Below, one piece after another: positions 45,654-58,643 of a stretch of DNA of 64,000 nt (position 1 is its first letter; every line of letters starts with the position of its first letter). The stretch is from assembly GCF_000986795.1 (NCBI RefSeq), contig NZ_LAYZ01000024.1:494693-558692 (forward strand), written 5' to 3'. The stretch comes from Salinicoccus sediminis (lineage in GTDB: Bacteria > Bacillota > Bacilli > Staphylococcales > Salinicoccaceae). A model generated the notes under the pieces. It was not told the origin of the DNA. It made no database searches and worked only from the letters and a program-made list of their open reading frames with translations. A program made the translations under genes and the position numbers.

Positions 45654-46397
45654 TCAATTCCAGTCCAACTGGTTCATAAAGTGATGCAGATCCTCGAATA
45701 GTTCCTTCTTCTCTACATCTATCGTCAATACGTGGCCCGACTCGGGGTACCACTTCAATTCCTTCTCATCTTCGTCAGTCGAAGTTTCATCATAGATGAT
45801 GTTCGCCGAATCCGGGTTGATCATTTCATCCTTTTCCGACTGGGCGATGAAAAGCGGATCGAACACATCATCCAGTTTTCCGTTCACCAGGCTGATCATG
45901 TCGCGGATTTCATCCAGCATGCCGGTCGGCTCAAAGCGGGACATCTCCTTGTCCACGACGTCTGCCGCCTTCCCTTCCATCTCCTTGAAGCCGCGCGCGT
46001 ACTCGAGCACACCTTCATACATCGTCTCACGGTCCTTCAGATACATCGGGCTGCAGATCGTGGCCACACCCATTACATCCCGCTCAGTCGCAAGACGCAG
46101 TGCAAACACACCGCCGATGGAGAGACCCGCGACAAAAATTTTGTCATATCCCTTTTCCCTCAGGAAATCATACGCCTCGAGCACCTGGGACCACCACACA
46201 TGGGGGCTTGACTGGAGAAGGTTTTCAGGAGGTTCGGCGTGGCCTTCGTAATGCGGGGCATAGGAAGTGATACCCTGTTTCTGAAGGTACCGTCCGAGCT
46301 GCCTCACATCCGATGAATTCCCTGTGAATCCATGGAGCAGAAGCACAGCTTTCTTCCCTTCTTCAAAGAAAAACGGTTTTGGCAATTGTATCTTCAT
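45654..46397 (-). CDS. est: Carboxylesterase, Est30-like alpha/beta hydrolase
   Basis: 247 residues. [11 protein letters not shown] near residue 20 is the oxyanion region, [11 protein letters not shown] carries the nucleophilic Ser, and ESGHVLTID the catalytic His. Matches the monoacylglycerol-lipase-like carboxylesterase between secG and rnr in staphylococci and bacilli. Natural substrate unknown. Confidence 0.92.
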   Translation of the reverse strand: MKIQLPKPFFFEEGKKAVLLLHGFTGNSSDVRQLGRYLQKQGITSYAPHYEGHAEPPENLLQSSPHVWWSQVLEAYDFLREKGYDKIFVAGLSIGGVFALRLATERDVMGVATICSPMYLKDRETMYEGVLEYARGFKEMEGKAADVVDKEMSRFEPTGMLDEIRDMISLVNGKLDDVFDPLFIAQSEKDEMINPDSANIIYDETSTDEDEKELKWYPESGHVLTIDVEKKELFEDLHHFMNQLDWN

Positions 46398-46455
46398 AGT
46401 TATACCCTACTTTCACTTCGTTAATTTCATTGTACGTTAAATTAACCACTTATAA

Positions 46456-46482
46456 AATAAAAACCCCCTATTGCTAGGGGGT
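46456..46482 (-). terminator. Terminator after secG
   Basis: Minus strand: ACCCCCTA pairs with TAGGGGGT around a 4-base loop, followed by TTTTATTTT, overlapping the end of the secG region (stop at 46490). Confidence 0.85.
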
Positions 46483-46489
46483 GGATCCA

Positions 46490-46720
46490 TCAGCCTAAAT
46501 ATGTCAGCAGCAGCATGATCATGAAGAACAAAAGAGACAGGATGACTGTCGCCCTGTGAAGCACAAGATCCATGCCACGCGCTTTTTGTTTACCGAATAA
46601 TTGCTCTGCACCGCCACTGATTGCACCTGAGAGGCCGGCGCTTTTCCCTGACTGTAGCAATACCACTGCAATTAAAGATATACAAACGATAATCAGTAGC
46701 ACAATGAGAAGTGTTTGCAT
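46490..46720 (-). CDS. secG: Preprotein translocase subunit SecG
   Basis: 76 residues: two membrane helices joined by a Gly/Ser loop ([28 protein letters not shown]). Typical SecG size and place between eno and est. Confidence 0.94.
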   Translation of the reverse strand: MQTLLIVLLIIVCISLIAVVLLQSGKSAGLSGAISGGAEQLFGKQKARGMDLVLHRATVILSLLFFMIMLLLTYLG

Positions 46721-46753
46721 GTGGTAATCCCTCCATAAATATTAACACTAAGA

Positions 46754-46782
46754 ATATTAACAGATTTAGAGTATTTTTGCAA
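46754..46782 (-). promoter_or_regulatory. SigA promoter of secG
   Basis: Minus strand: TTGCAA at 46777-46782, 17-base spacer, TAATAT at 46754-46759, about 30 bases before the secG ATG. Confidence 0.7.
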
Positions 46783-46863
46783 ACCGCTCCCGGACCTGTC
46801 AGGGCGATGGTTGCAGCGGTGTTTCGGTGGGCGCCGTCGCTGCCTGCGATGTCCGGATAACGC

Positions 46864-46893
46864 AAAAGACACACCGGCCGCAGCCGGTGTGTC
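46864..46893 (-). terminator. Terminator of the glycolytic operon (after eno)
   Basis: Minus strand: GACACACCGG pairs with CCGGTGTGTC (46868-46893), followed by TTTTGCG, about 20 bases past the eno stop. Confidence 0.85.
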
Positions 46894-46909
46894 CAGAGTA
46901 TCAGAACGG

Positions 46910-48235
<1,326 letters not shown>

Positions 48236-48277
48236 TTATGATTTTATTATCCGGGATTAACAAAGATATTACAAACT

Positions 48278-50592
<2,315 letters not shown>

Positions 50593-51780
50593 CTATTTGT
50601 CGTCTATGACCGTGAGTCCCGGCAGCTCCCTGCCTTCAAGATACTCCAGTGAAGCGCCGCCGCCTGTTGAAATATGGGAGAAATCATCCGCATATCCGAG
50701 TTCCATCGCCGCTGCTGCGGAATCGCCGCCGCCGATGATCGTCGTTGCGCTTTCGAGTTCGGCAATCGCCTTGCATACACCGATCGTGCCTTTCGCGAAT
50801 GCTTCCATTTCGAATACACCCATCGGTCCGTTCCAGACGACTGTGCGGCCGCCGGCGAGCACTTTCCTGAATGCGTTGATGCTGCCTTCACCGATGTCCA
50901 GACATTCTTTATCCGCAGGGATTTCATCGACGGAAACCGTCTCGTGCGCTGCATCCGGTGCAAAGTCGTCCGCCGCTACAACATCGACAGGCAGGACGAT
51001 CTTATCGCCCGCCTTCTCAAGCAGGGAGCCGGCGAGTTCAATCTTGTCTTCCTCAAGCAGTGACTTGCCGATCTCTTTCCCCTGTGATTTGAGGAACGTG
51101 TAGGCCATGCCCCCGCCGATGATCACTTTATCCGCCTTGGAGAGCACATTTTCGATGACACCGATCTTGTCGGAAACTTTTGCGCCGCCGAGGATTGCCA
51201 CAAACGGACGCTCTGGCGCATCGATTGCACCGCCGATGAAATCAATTTCCTTCTGCATGAGATAGCCGGAAACTGTTTCGATGTTGGAACCGACTCCGAC
51301 GTTGGATGCATGGCTGCGGTGTGCTGTACCGAATGCATCGTTTACGAAAACATCCCCGAGGGAAGCCCAGTATTTTCCGAGCTCCGGATCATTGCCGCTT
51401 TCCTTCTTTCCGTCGAGGTCTTCAAAACGGGTGTTCTCAAAGAGCAGGATTTCTCCGTCGCGGAGTGCGCTGACTGCATTCTCAAGCTCTTCTCCCCTCG
51501 TGTGGGGGACGAATACCACTTCTTTGCCCAGTTTATCGGAAAGTTTGTCGGCGACAGGCTGGAGCGTGAGATCCTTTTTATCCTCTTCGGTCTTCACTTT
51601 GCCGAGGTGGGAGAATAAAATGACCTGTCCGCCCTGATCGAGCACGTATTCAATAGTCGGGAGTGCCTGAACAATGCGGTTGTCGTTCGTGATCTCCCCG
51701 TCTGACAGCGGGACGTTGAGGTCTGCACGGAGCAATACCTTCCTGCCCTTCAGTTCTACATCTTCTACAGTTTTTTTCAT
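50593..51780 (-). CDS. pgk: Phosphoglycerate kinase
   Basis: 395 residues. Start at the ATG at 51780, 7 bases after [39 protein letters not shown] and the C-terminal [13 protein letters not shown]. Separated from gapA by a terminator hairpin and a possible promoter (TATAAT at about 51813-51818). Confidence 0.98.
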   Translation of the reverse strand: MKKTVEDVELKGRKVLLRADLNVPLSDGEITNDNRIVQALPTIEYVLDQGGQVILFSHLGKVKTEEDKKDLTLQPVADKLSDKLGKEVVFVPHTRGEELENAVSALRDGEILLFENTRFEDLDGKKESGNDPELGKYWASLGDVFVNDAFGTAHRSHASNVGVGSNIETVSGYLMQKEIDFIGGAIDAPERPFVAILGGAKVSDKIGVIENVLSKADKVIIGGGMAYTFLKSQGKEIGKSLLEEDKIELAGSLLEKAGDKIVLPVDVVAADDFAPDAAHETVSVDEIPADKECLDIGEGSINAFRKVLAGGRTVVWNGPMGVFEMEAFAKGTIGVCKAIAELESATTIIGGGDSAAAAMELGYADDFSHISTGGGASLEYLEGRELPGLTVIDDK

Positions 51781-51841
51781 CGTCTTGCCTCCAATACTTT
51801 TATTCTCTTCCATTATACCCATTGTACAAATCTAAATAAAA

Positions 51842-51867
51842 TAAAAACGGGCGGTTCCCCGCCCGTT
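51842..51867 (-). terminator. Terminator/attenuator between gapA and pgk
   Basis: Minus strand: AACGGGCGGGG pairs with CCGCCCGTT, followed by TTTTATTTTATTT. It lies 14 bases past the gapA stop, so cggR-gapA may form their own transcript, with pgk and the following genes made by readthrough or from an internal promoter. Confidence 0.82.
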
Positions 51868-51880
51868 CTGGATTAAAGAA

Positions 51881-52882
51881 TTATTTGCTCGTCGCCAGGT
51901 GTTGAAGCGTCCTTACAAGCTGGGAAGTGTAGGACATTTCGTTATCGTACCATGCAACGGCACGTACAAGCTGTTTTCCTTCTACATCCATTACACGTGT
52001 CTGTGTGCCGTCAAACAGGGAACCTTCAGTGATTCCGATGATGTCGGAAGAAACGATCTGGTCGTCAGTGTAGCCGAATGAAGGGTTTTTCGCCGCTTTC
52101 ATCGCTTCGTTCACTTCATCCACTGTTACGTTTTTATCCAGGACAGCTGTCACTTCAGTGAGTGAACCGGTTGCCACCGGTACACGCTGTGCGCCGCCGT
52201 CGAGTTTACCGTCGAGTTCAGGGATGACCTGTCCGATCGCTTTCGCTGCACCTGTTGAGTTTGGAACGATGTTCATTGCTGCAGCGCGTGCACGGCGGTA
52301 GTCACCTTTTGGATGCGGTGCATCCAATGTGTTCTGGTCGCCGGTGTAGGCGTGGATTGTTGTCATGAGACCGTGGTTAAGTCCGAATTTGTCATTCAGG
52401 ACTTTGACTACAGGTGCAAGGCAGTTTGTCGTACATGAAGCTGCTGAAACGATCTCTTCAGAGCCGTCAAGCACATCTTCGTTCACGCCGAATACGATTG
52501 TCTTCATGTTGCCTTTACCAGGTGCGGAGACAAGCACTTTCTTGGCGCCTGCTTCGATGTGTTTCCTTGCACCTTCCTCATCTGTGAAGAAACCTGTACA
52601 CTCAAGCACGATATCGATGTCGAGGTCACCCCATGGAAGCTGTGCCGGATCTTTCTGGTTGAAGGATTTCACTTCCTGGCCGTTGATTTTGAAGCCGCCC
52701 TCGATCTGCTCGAGCTCACCTTCGAAACGTCCCTGCGTTGTATCATACTTCATGAGGTGTTCGAGGAAATCGTCATCAGTCAAGTCGTTGACCGCCACCA
52801 CTTCGAGGTCGTCGTAATTCTGAATTACCCTTGCTGCAAGTCTTCCGATACGTCCAAATCCATTAATTGCTACTCTTACCAT
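51881..52882 (-). CDS. gapA: Glyceraldehyde-3-phosphate dehydrogenase, glycolytic
   Basis: 333 residues: [15 protein letters not shown] (NAD binding), [12 protein letters not shown] (catalytic Cys) and [15 protein letters not shown]. The Asp after the second beta strand region fits NAD preference. Placed after cggR, as in Firmicute glycolytic operons; start behind GGAGG. Confidence 0.97.
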   Translation of the reverse strand: MVRVAINGFGRIGRLAARVIQNYDDLEVVAVNDLTDDDFLEHLMKYDTTQGRFEGELEQIEGGFKINGQEVKSFNQKDPAQLPWGDLDIDIVLECTGFFTDEEGARKHIEAGAKKVLVSAPGKGNMKTIVFGVNEDVLDGSEEIVSAASCTTNCLAPVVKVLNDKFGLNHGLMTTIHAYTGDQNTLDAPHPKGDYRRARAAAMNIVPNSTGAAKAIGQVIPELDGKLDGGAQRVPVATGSLTEVTAVLDKNVTVDEVNEAMKAAKNPSFGYTDDQIVSSDIIGITEGSLFDGTQTRVMDVEGKQLVRAVAWYDNEMSYTSQLVRTLQHLATSK

Positions 52883-52917
52883 AATATATGGCCTCCTTGA
52901 TTATATAGATAAACTGT

Positions 52918-53937
52918 TCAGCTATTTAACAAATACTCTGCGATTGTCTCATCGATGAAAAGCAGTGTATTCTTCGGGGCAATCTTCATATATGCCCGCA
53001 CTGCCTCTTTCTTGCTGCTGCCGCCTGCAACTGCGAGAACTGCCTGCTTGCTTTCAAGATCTTCAAGTTGAAGTCCGATGGTCTTCACTTTGCGCAAAAT
53101 GTCACCTTCAGCATTGAAATAATAGCCGAATGTCTCACCGACAGCCCCTTTTTCGCGGAGCTGGCCAAGTACATCCTCTGAGACGTTGCGTCTCTTTGCC
53201 ATCGTAAATGCCTCGCCGATGCCATGGAGCACAAAGTCGGATGCCTGGTTCAGTTCTGTCACTTCCTTCACTGCCGGCTCGAGTTTGAGTGGTTCCAGTA
53301 CGTTCTCCCCGACATTGTCCGGGGCGTACAGCACTTTATGGCCGCTGCCTGTTGCGACTGCCAGACGGCTTGCTATGGAGTTGGCCTGGTTGCCCACTTC
53401 CTCTCCAAGTCCGCCTCTTGCCGGCACAAACAGCAGTTTTTCATCCGTCGGCTTCAGGTAGTTTCCCACATTCGCCATCGTGGATCCGCCGGCGACAGAT
53501 ATGACTGCACCGTCGAAAAACATCTTCTGAAGTTCTTCAGCCATCATTTTGGACAATTCCTTTTGAAGTTCGGGGCTCTGGTCCGCATCTCCGTTCACGA
53601 TGAAAAAGTCCTTGAGTCCGAACTTTTCCCGAAGACCGCGTGCAAGATCGCTGCGGCGGTCAATCGTCGTGATGTAGGGGGAGAGTTCGTCCATTACATC
53701 AATACCCGCCTGCGACACGGTTATGCCCCTTTTATCAATCAGAATCAATCCGAGGGACTGGAGCGTGTCCACTTCCCTGCGCAGTATCCTCTCAGTCAGG
53801 TCCAATTTCCTGGCAAGTGTACGCCTGCCGATTGGCTGATTCGCTTCTATCCGCTTCAATAGTTCAAAACGTTTTAAAAGCTCATCTATGGCTTCCGGGG
53901 CGATGCGTCTTTGAATGTCCAACAACCTCTGCCACAT
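52918..53937 (-). CDS. cggR: Central glycolytic genes regulator CggR (GapR)
   Basis: About 339 residues, SorC/DeoR family. N-terminal winged helix (PIGRRTLARKLDLTERILRR) near residues 35-55, then the sugar-binding domain with VAGGSTMANVGNYL and LFVPARGGLGEEVGNQAN. It represses gapA and following genes until fructose-1,6-bisphosphate binds. Start at ATG 53937 (GGAGG 11 bases upstream) or the GTG at 53949. Confidence 0.94.
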   Translation of the reverse strand: MWQRLLDIQRRIAPEAIDELLKRFELLKRIEANQPIGRRTLARKLDLTERILRREVDTLQSLGLILIDKRGITVSQAGIDVMDELSPYITTIDRRSDLARGLREKFGLKDFFIVNGDADQSPELQKELSKMMAEELQKMFFDGAVISVAGGSTMANVGNYLKPTDEKLLFVPARGGLGEEVGNQANSIASRLAVATGSGHKVLYAPDNVGENVLEPLKLEPAVKEVTELNQASDFVLHGIGEAFTMAKRRNVSEDVLGQLREKGAVGETFGYYFNAEGDILRKVKTIGLQLEDLESKQAVLAVAGGSSKKEAVRAYMKIAPKNTLLFIDETIAEYLLNS

Positions 53938-53962
53938 GGGCAACAACACCTCCCGCCACTGT

Positions 53963-53990
53963 GAGACCTATTTCGTCCCACCAGGGACAA
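53963..53990 (-). promoter_or_regulatory. Putative CggR operator
   Basis: GTCCC-ACCA-GGGAC is a perfect inverted repeat at 53975-53988, followed on the minus strand by GAAATAGGTCTC. The GGGAC/GTC half-site pattern fits known CggR operators, and it sits about 12-39 bases after the predicted start of transcription, as in Bacillus. The second repeat is degenerate. Confidence 0.6.
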
Positions 53991-54008
53991 AAAAATAACT
54001 ACATGTTT

Positions 54009-54036
54009 AATATAGCACATATATTAAAAAATGCAA
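54009..54036 (-). promoter_or_regulatory. Promoter of the cggR-gapA operon
   Basis: Minus strand: TTGCAT at 54031-54036, 16-base spacer, TATATT at 54009-54014. Confidence 0.65.
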
Positions 54037-54067
54037 TTATTTCCGCCCGGGTAACTTTGATTCATAT

Positions 54068-54328
54068 TCACCTTTTACCCAAATATTCCTTTAAGTAATC
54101 ATATACCTGCACAAAGTCGATGAGCCCTTCCTGCACGACTTCCCCCTCATGTTTGAGCACGGGTACGCGCACCATATACTCCTCCTGGAGCCGGTCATCC
54201 TCATCTATGTCGAATGATGTCAGTTTCACTTTGTTGTATCTGAGCTCCGACAATGCCAGTTTGATCTGTTCACGTCCGTCATCGCAGAGCTGACAGTTCT
54301 TCCTTGTATAATAAACGAGCTCTATCAT
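54068..54328 (-). CDS. Glutaredoxin-family small protein
   Basis: 86 residues: YTRKNCQLCDDGREQ has the CxxC (CQLC) and MVRVPVLKHEGEVV the cis-proline strand. Resembles the small glutaredoxin-like (DUF836-type) proteins. Two bases after the ThrE C-terminal subunit gene, so part of that operon. Target unknown. Confidence 0.8.
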   Translation of the reverse strand: MIELVYYTRKNCQLCDDGREQIKLALSELRYNKVKLTSFDIDEDDRLQEEYMVRVPVLKHEGEVVQEGLIDFVQVYDYLKEYLGKR

Positions 54329-54330
54329 GC

Positions 54331-54783
54331 CTAAGCCTCTTTCCTGCCGAATTTGTTTTTCACCATGCGGAAGACCTGATCGGCCATTTCGGTACTGATG
54401 ATGCCAAGCGCTATCGCACCTGACACGAGTGCCGCCTGGAATGCATACTCCTGTGCCTCTGTATACTGGTTCATGACCACATGCCGCATCGCTTCATATG
54501 CCGTGCCGCCGGGTACGAGCGGAATGATGCCGCATGTGATGAAGATGATGACCGGCATCTTCATCCGCCTGGAATTGAAGAGCGACACAGCCGTCAGGAA
54601 GATGGCCCCGATATATGACGCAAGGACCGCATCCGTCCCGCCTTCTTGGAAGAGATAGAATACGATCCAGCCGACCGCTCCGGTGGCGCCGCAGCTTATG
54701 AGTGCACGCCTCGGCGCATTGAACAGTATCCCGAAGCCGGCTGAAGCGAAGAAGCTGGCGATCAGCTGATAGATATATATCAT
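54331..54783 (-). CDS. Threonine/serine exporter, ThrE C-terminal-type subunit
   Basis: 150 residues, five membrane helices, the ThrE_2 (DUF3815) domain with IPLVPGGTAYEAMRHVV. In many bacteria ThrE is one chain with a DUF1212 half and a ThrE_2 half; here they are two genes, 11 bases apart. Exports threonine, serine or a related compound, by family. Confidence 0.83.
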   Translation of the reverse strand: MIYIYQLIASFFASAGFGILFNAPRRALISCGATGAVGWIVFYLFQEGGTDAVLASYIGAIFLTAVSLFNSRRMKMPVIIFITCGIIPLVPGGTAYEAMRHVVMNQYTEAQEYAFQAALVSGAIALGIISTEMADQVFRMVKNKFGRKEA

Positions 54784-54794
54784 TGCACTCCCTC

Positions 54795-55580
54795 CTATGA
54801 CAGCATGAATACCAGGCCGACGCCGGCGCCGATTGCAATCGCCGTAAGTGCCGCCTCCGCACCTTTGACGATGCCCGCAAGCAGATGGCCGCGGATCATT
54901 TCACGTATCGCATTTGTAATCAGCACACCCGGCACGAGCGGCATGACGCTGGCGATGACGATCGTATCCAGCATCTGTCCCGGCCCGGACCCCACATAGA
55001 GGACGCTCACGATGCCGATGAACAGTGCGGCAAAGAATTCGATGAAGAATTTCAGCTTTGTATACCGGAGTATGCCTTCCAGTATGAGCACGCCGCTGGC
55101 ACCCCCGATGAAGGCCGCCGGCACATCGATCAGCACACCTTCAAACAGATAGAGGAACATGACACCGATGATGCCGCCCGAAAGCACGACAAGCCAGAAC
55201 GGGAACATCCGTGCTTCATGGATCGTCTCCAGCTGCTTTATGGCCGTTTTGAGCGGCAGACCGTCTGATATCCTGCGGGAGAGGTTGTTGATGCTGTCCA
55301 CCTTTTCCAGATTGTTCGCACGCTCCTCTATGCGGACCGTCTGCGTCAGCGCATAATCGTTCATAGAAAAAATAATGACCGTGGGAGTGACGAACACCTG
55401 AGCATTTTCGATACCGTAGCTCGACGCGATGCGTAACATCGTGTCTTCGATACGGTAGGTCTCCGCTCCATTTTCCAGCAGTATTTTCCCACTGTTTATC
55501 GCAATGTAAAATACATCCCGCACAAAGTCTTCACTGTAGACTCTGTCTGGAGCTTCAATGATCTCAAGTTCGCCATTCAC
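54795..55580 (-). CDS. Threonine/serine exporter, ThrE N-terminal-type subunit
   Basis: About 261 residues, the DUF1212 domain: soluble N-terminus LLENGAETYRIEDTMLRIA, then about five helices with MPLVPGVLITNAIREM. Start at GTG 55580 (GAGG 8 bases upstream); the GTG at 55589 overlaps the site. It starts only 22 bases after the tRNA-Arg gene on the same strand. Confidence 0.83.
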   Translation of the reverse strand: MNGELEIIEAPDRVYSEDFVRDVFYIAINSGKILLENGAETYRIEDTMLRIASSYGIENAQVFVTPTVIIFSMNDYALTQTVRIEERANNLEKVDSINNLSRRISDGLPLKTAIKQLETIHEARMFPFWLVVLSGGIIGVMFLYLFEGVLIDVPAAFIGGASGVLILEGILRYTKLKFFIEFFAALFIGIVSVLYVGSGPGQMLDTIVIASVMPLVPGVLITNAIREMIRGHLLAGIVKGAEAALTAIAIGAGVGLVFMLS

Positions 55581-55602
55581 ACGGCCCACCTCGATTCAAT
55601 TA

Positions 55603-55674
55603 CACCCCCGGAGAGAATCGAACTCCCATTTTAAGAACCGGAATCTTACGTGTTATCCATTACACCACGGGGGT
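55603..55674 (-). tRNA. tRNA-Arg (anticodon CCG)
   Basis: 72-nt cloverleaf on the minus strand: acceptor ACCCCCG/CGGGGGT, anticodon stem TAAGA/TCTTA with loop TTCCGGT (anticodon CCG), T arm GGGAGTTCGATTCTCTC. G as discriminator; CCA not encoded. A tRNA-Arg is also near clpP in other staphylococci. Confidence 0.93.
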
Positions 55675-55777
55675 ACGTTTTTATAAGCAATGAAAACATA
55701 TACAGTATAGCAATAATTCCATTTGAATGAAAGAGTTAAATTTACCCTTTCTGCAATATCCATTCCGAGCATTTTCT

Positions 55778-55807
55778 TTTGACCTTATTTGACTAATATG
55801 GTATAAC
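55778..55807 (+). promoter_or_regulatory. clpP promoter with CtsR operator
   Basis: TTTGACC-TTA-TTTGACT (55778-55794) matches the CtsR heptad direct repeat on the reverse strand. It overlaps the -35 TTGACC (55779-55784), which pairs with a -10 TATAAC at 55802-55807 over 17 bases. CtsR should repress clpP until heat or protein stress. Confidence 0.85.
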
Positions 55808-55853
55808 ATAATTAGCGCATTAATGAAATGAACATTTTCAGGAGGTAGAATAA

Positions 55854-56450
55854 ATGAATTTAATCCCTACAGTCATTGAACAGACAAACCGCGGTGAACG
55901 TGCCTATGACATCTACTCAAGGCTGCTTAAAGACAGGATCATCATGATTGGTACAGGCATCGATGATAACGTTGCAAACTCAGTAGTCAGCCAGCTGCTC
56001 TTCCTGCAGGCCCAGGACGCAGAGAAGGATATTTACCTTTATATCAACTCGCCGGGCGGCAGTGTAACAGCAGGCATGGCAATCTATGACACCATCCAGC
56101 ACATCAAGCCCGACGTACAGACAATCTGCCTCGGCATGGCAGCATCAATGGGATCATTCCTGCTCGCAGCCGGTGCAAAAGGCAAGCGCTTCGCACTGCC
56201 TAACGCAGAAGTCATGATCCACCAGCCGCTCGGCGGTGCACAGGGTCAGGCGACAGAAATCGAAATCGCCGCCAAGCACATCCTGAGAACACGCGAAAAA
56301 CTCAACAAGATCCTTGCAGAACGTACAGGTCAGCCGCTCGATAAAATCGAGAAGGACACAGACCGCGACAACTTCATGACAGCCGAAGAAGCAGCAGAAT
56401 ACGGTCTCGTCGACGAAGTGATGGAACCGGAAGCACTCGATAACAAATAA
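55854..56450 (+). CDS. clpP: ATP-dependent Clp protease proteolytic subunit
   Basis: 198 residues. Catalytic Ser in [14 protein letters not shown], His in [12 protein letters not shown] and Asp in [20 protein letters not shown] lies before the ATG. Works with ClpX or ClpC to degrade proteins. Under CtsR control. Confidence 0.97.
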   Translation: MNLIPTVIEQTNRGERAYDIYSRLLKDRIIMIGTGIDDNVANSVVSQLLFLQAQDAEKDIYLYINSPGGSVTAGMAIYDTIQHIKPDVQTICLGMAASMGSFLLAAGAKGKRFALPNAEVMIHQPLGGAQGQATEIEIAAKHILRTREKLNKILAERTGQPLDKIEKDTDRDNFMTAEEAAEYGLVDEVMEPEALDNK

Positions 56451-56466
56451 TTTTTCATTTCCGGAT

Positions 56467-56502
56467 AGAGCAGGCCCCATTTTTGGGTGCTGCTCTTTTT
56501 TT
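56467..56502 (+). terminator. Terminator after clpP
   Basis: AGAGCAG pairs with CTGCTCT, inner bases CCCC/GGGTG also pair, followed by TTTTTTT. Confidence 0.85.
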
Positions 56503-56689
56503 GTGGATTTATGCGGGCGCCGCCGGTTTCATCGAGTCCGGAAGATCTGCATCCCGGACATCGCGGAATGTACGCCCCCTAAACACGGTTGCCGGACACG
56601 GCATCGACCTCCCGCCAAATTTTTTCATCATTTCCTGATTACCGGATTACCATCGGGGTTATACTGTATGTAAGAGGAGGCGTTTTATT

Positions 56690-57622
56690 ATGAATGTACT
56701 GATTACAGGCGGCACCGGCTTCATCGGCGGCAAGCTGACTGAAATCCTCAAGAAGGAACATGATCATGTATATATACTGTCGCGGGGGAATCACTCTTCC
56801 GAACATCCCTACCTTCATTATATAAAGTATGATTCGGACAAGCCGGATGATGATACATGGATGGCGGACATGCCGAAGCATATTGACATCGTCTATAATT
56901 TTGCAGGGGCATCGCTCCAGCACAGGTGGACGGACGCCCATAAGCAGGAAATCCTCGATTCGAGGATCGATGTGACGCGCATGCTCAACAGATGGGTCGA
57001 GAAGGCTGGAATCAAGCCGGATGTCCTTGTGAATGCGAGTGCGATCGGCTATTATCCGGTAAGTGAAAGCGCCCGTTTTGACGAGGGGGATGCGTTTGCA
57101 CCGCACGATTTCCTGTCTTCTGTCGTCACCGCCTGGGAATGGGAGGCGCAGAAGTGCGCAGAACACGGCGTGCGCGTGGTGCTGGCAAGGTTCGGTCTGA
57201 TCCTCGACAGCGGACAGGGCGCCCTGCCGAAAATGGCCATGCCGTACAAATTGGGCGCCGGCGGCAAGCTCGGCAGCGGGAACCAGTGGTACAGCTGGAT
57301 CCATGTCGATGATCTGTTGAACGCCCTGCTTTTTGCCGGTGTCAACAAAGACATCGAAGGCCCCGTGAACATGACCGCACCGATGCCGCACAGGCAGAAG
57401 CAGTTCTCCGTATATCTGGCTGCAGCGCTCGGCAGACCTGATTTCATCAAGACACCCGGCTTCCTCATCGAGAAAGTGCTGGGCGAGCAGTCCATGCTGA
57501 TATTGAAAGGCCAGTATGTCATGCCGGAAGTGTTGATGAAACATGACTTCAAATTCATCTTTCCAACGCTTGAAGTCGCCCTTGAAGACCTTTTCGAAGA
57601 GGAGAAAGCGGCCAAAGCGTAA
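56690..57622 (+). CDS. TIGR01777-family NAD-dependent epimerase, YfhF-like
   Basis: 310 residues, extended SDR: VLITGGTGFIGGKL at the N-terminus, YNFAGASLQHRWT, NASAIGYYP (Tyr of the active site) and VLARFGLILDSGQGALPKM. Widespread protein of unknown role, near clpP or rapZ in staphylococci. Start after AGGAGG. Convergent with whiA. Confidence 0.88.
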   Translation: MNVLITGGTGFIGGKLTEILKKEHDHVYILSRGNHSSEHPYLHYIKYDSDKPDDDTWMADMPKHIDIVYNFAGASLQHRWTDAHKQEILDSRIDVTRMLNRWVEKAGIKPDVLVNASAIGYYPVSESARFDEGDAFAPHDFLSSVVTAWEWEAQKCAEHGVRVVLARFGLILDSGQGALPKMAMPYKLGAGGKLGSGNQWYSWIHVDDLLNALLFAGVNKDIEGPVNMTAPMPHRQKQFSVYLAAALGRPDFIKTPGFLIEKVLGEQSMLILKGQYVMPEVLMKHDFKFIFPTLEVALEDLFEEEKAAKA

Positions 57623-57624
57623 AG

Positions 57625-57664
57625 CAGAACCACCTCAGGCATACATACGCCTGAGGTGGTTCTT
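57625..57664. terminator. Terminator between the epimerase gene and whiA
   Basis: AGAACCACCTCAGGC pairs exactly with GCCTGAGGTGGTTCT (15 bp) around an 8-base loop, between convergent genes. Confidence 0.85.
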
Positions 57665-57674
57665 CATGCCGGCA

Positions 57675-58619
57675 TCAAAATGTGACGGCCTCGCCTTTTT
57701 TCAGCTTTTCCGCAATCTTGTCGAGCTTTCTCAGCCTGTGGTTCACACCCGACTTTGAGATTGCACCGGTGGACATCATCTCGCCGAGCTCCTTCAAGGA
57801 AACCTCCTGATGCTCCACGCGCAGCCTGGCTATCTCCCGCAGCCTGTCAGGGAGTTCCTCCAGCCCGATTTCCGAATCGATGAACTGGATGTTCTCCACC
57901 TGCCTCATCGCGGCACCGATGGTTTTGTTGAGATTGGCCGTTTCGCAGTTGACCAGCCGGTTCACCGAGTTGCGCATATCGCGCACGATGCGGACATCTT
58001 CGAATTTCAGAAGGGCCTGGTAGCCGCCGATCAGACTGAGGAATTCCGCAATCTTCTCCGCTTCCTTCAGATATGTTATGAACCCGCGCTTCCGTTCGAT
58101 GTATTTGGCATTCAGTTCATAGCCGTTCATCAGCTCGGCAAGGCTTGCCGCATGCTCCTCATACAGTGAAAAGATCTCAAGATGGTACGCCGAGGTTTCC
58201 GGATTGTTGACGGAGCCGCCCGCAAGGAACGCACCGCGCAGATAGCTTCTGATGCAGCATTCCTTCGACTTGATCTCCTTGCTGATTTCGTGGGAGAGTA
58301 TGCCTTCCTGCATGATGTCGAGATCCTCGAGCACCATCTGGCTGTCTTTTTTGATCCGGCATATATATACATTGTTTTTCTTCAGCTTCATCTTCCTGCG
58401 CACGAGCAGTTCGATTTCCACCCCGTACACATTTTTGATGAGGCTGAATATCCTTCTTGCAATCGCCGCATTTTCGGTCTGGATGTTGATGATCCAGTCC
58501 CCGTCAAAATGACTGAGTGCGCCGTTCATCTTGATCAGTGCGGAAAGCTCACTTTTCATGCAGCACGTATCCACTTCGATCCTTGTCAATTCGTTCTTCA
58601 TGTCAGAAGCAAATGACAT
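57675..58619 (-). CDS. whiA: DNA-binding protein WhiA
   Basis: 314 residues: a degenerate LAGLIDADG-like domain ([18 protein letters not shown]) and a C-terminal helix-turn-helix ([24 protein letters not shown]). In Firmicutes WhiA affects cell division and chromosome segregation. Third gene of rapZ-yvcK-whiA. Confidence 0.95.
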   Translation of the reverse strand: MSFASDMKNELTRIEVDTCCMKSELSALIKMNGALSHFDGDWIINIQTENAAIARRIFSLIKNVYGVEIELLVRRKMKLKKNNVYICRIKKDSQMVLEDLDIMQEGILSHEISKEIKSKECCIRSYLRGAFLAGGSVNNPETSAYHLEIFSLYEEHAASLAELMNGYELNAKYIERKRGFITYLKEAEKIAEFLSLIGGYQALLKFEDVRIVRDMRNSVNRLVNCETANLNKTIGAAMRQVENIQFIDSEIGLEELPDRLREIARLRVEHQEVSLKELGEMMSTGAISKSGVNHRLRKLDKIAEKLKKGEAVTF

Positions 58620-58643
58620 GCAATCACGCCCTTAAATATTATC

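Noticed and set aside
56517..56680. Possible small gene or RNA between clpP and the epimerase gene
   Set aside because: Short GC-rich stretch after the clpP terminator with no start-plus-ribosome-site combination and no clear fold; a short similarity (GCGATGTCCGG) to bases near 46850 looks like chance.
56639..57544. 301-codon minus-strand frame opposite the epimerase gene
   Set aside because: Shadow of the epimerase; rich in His and Arg, no ribosome site.
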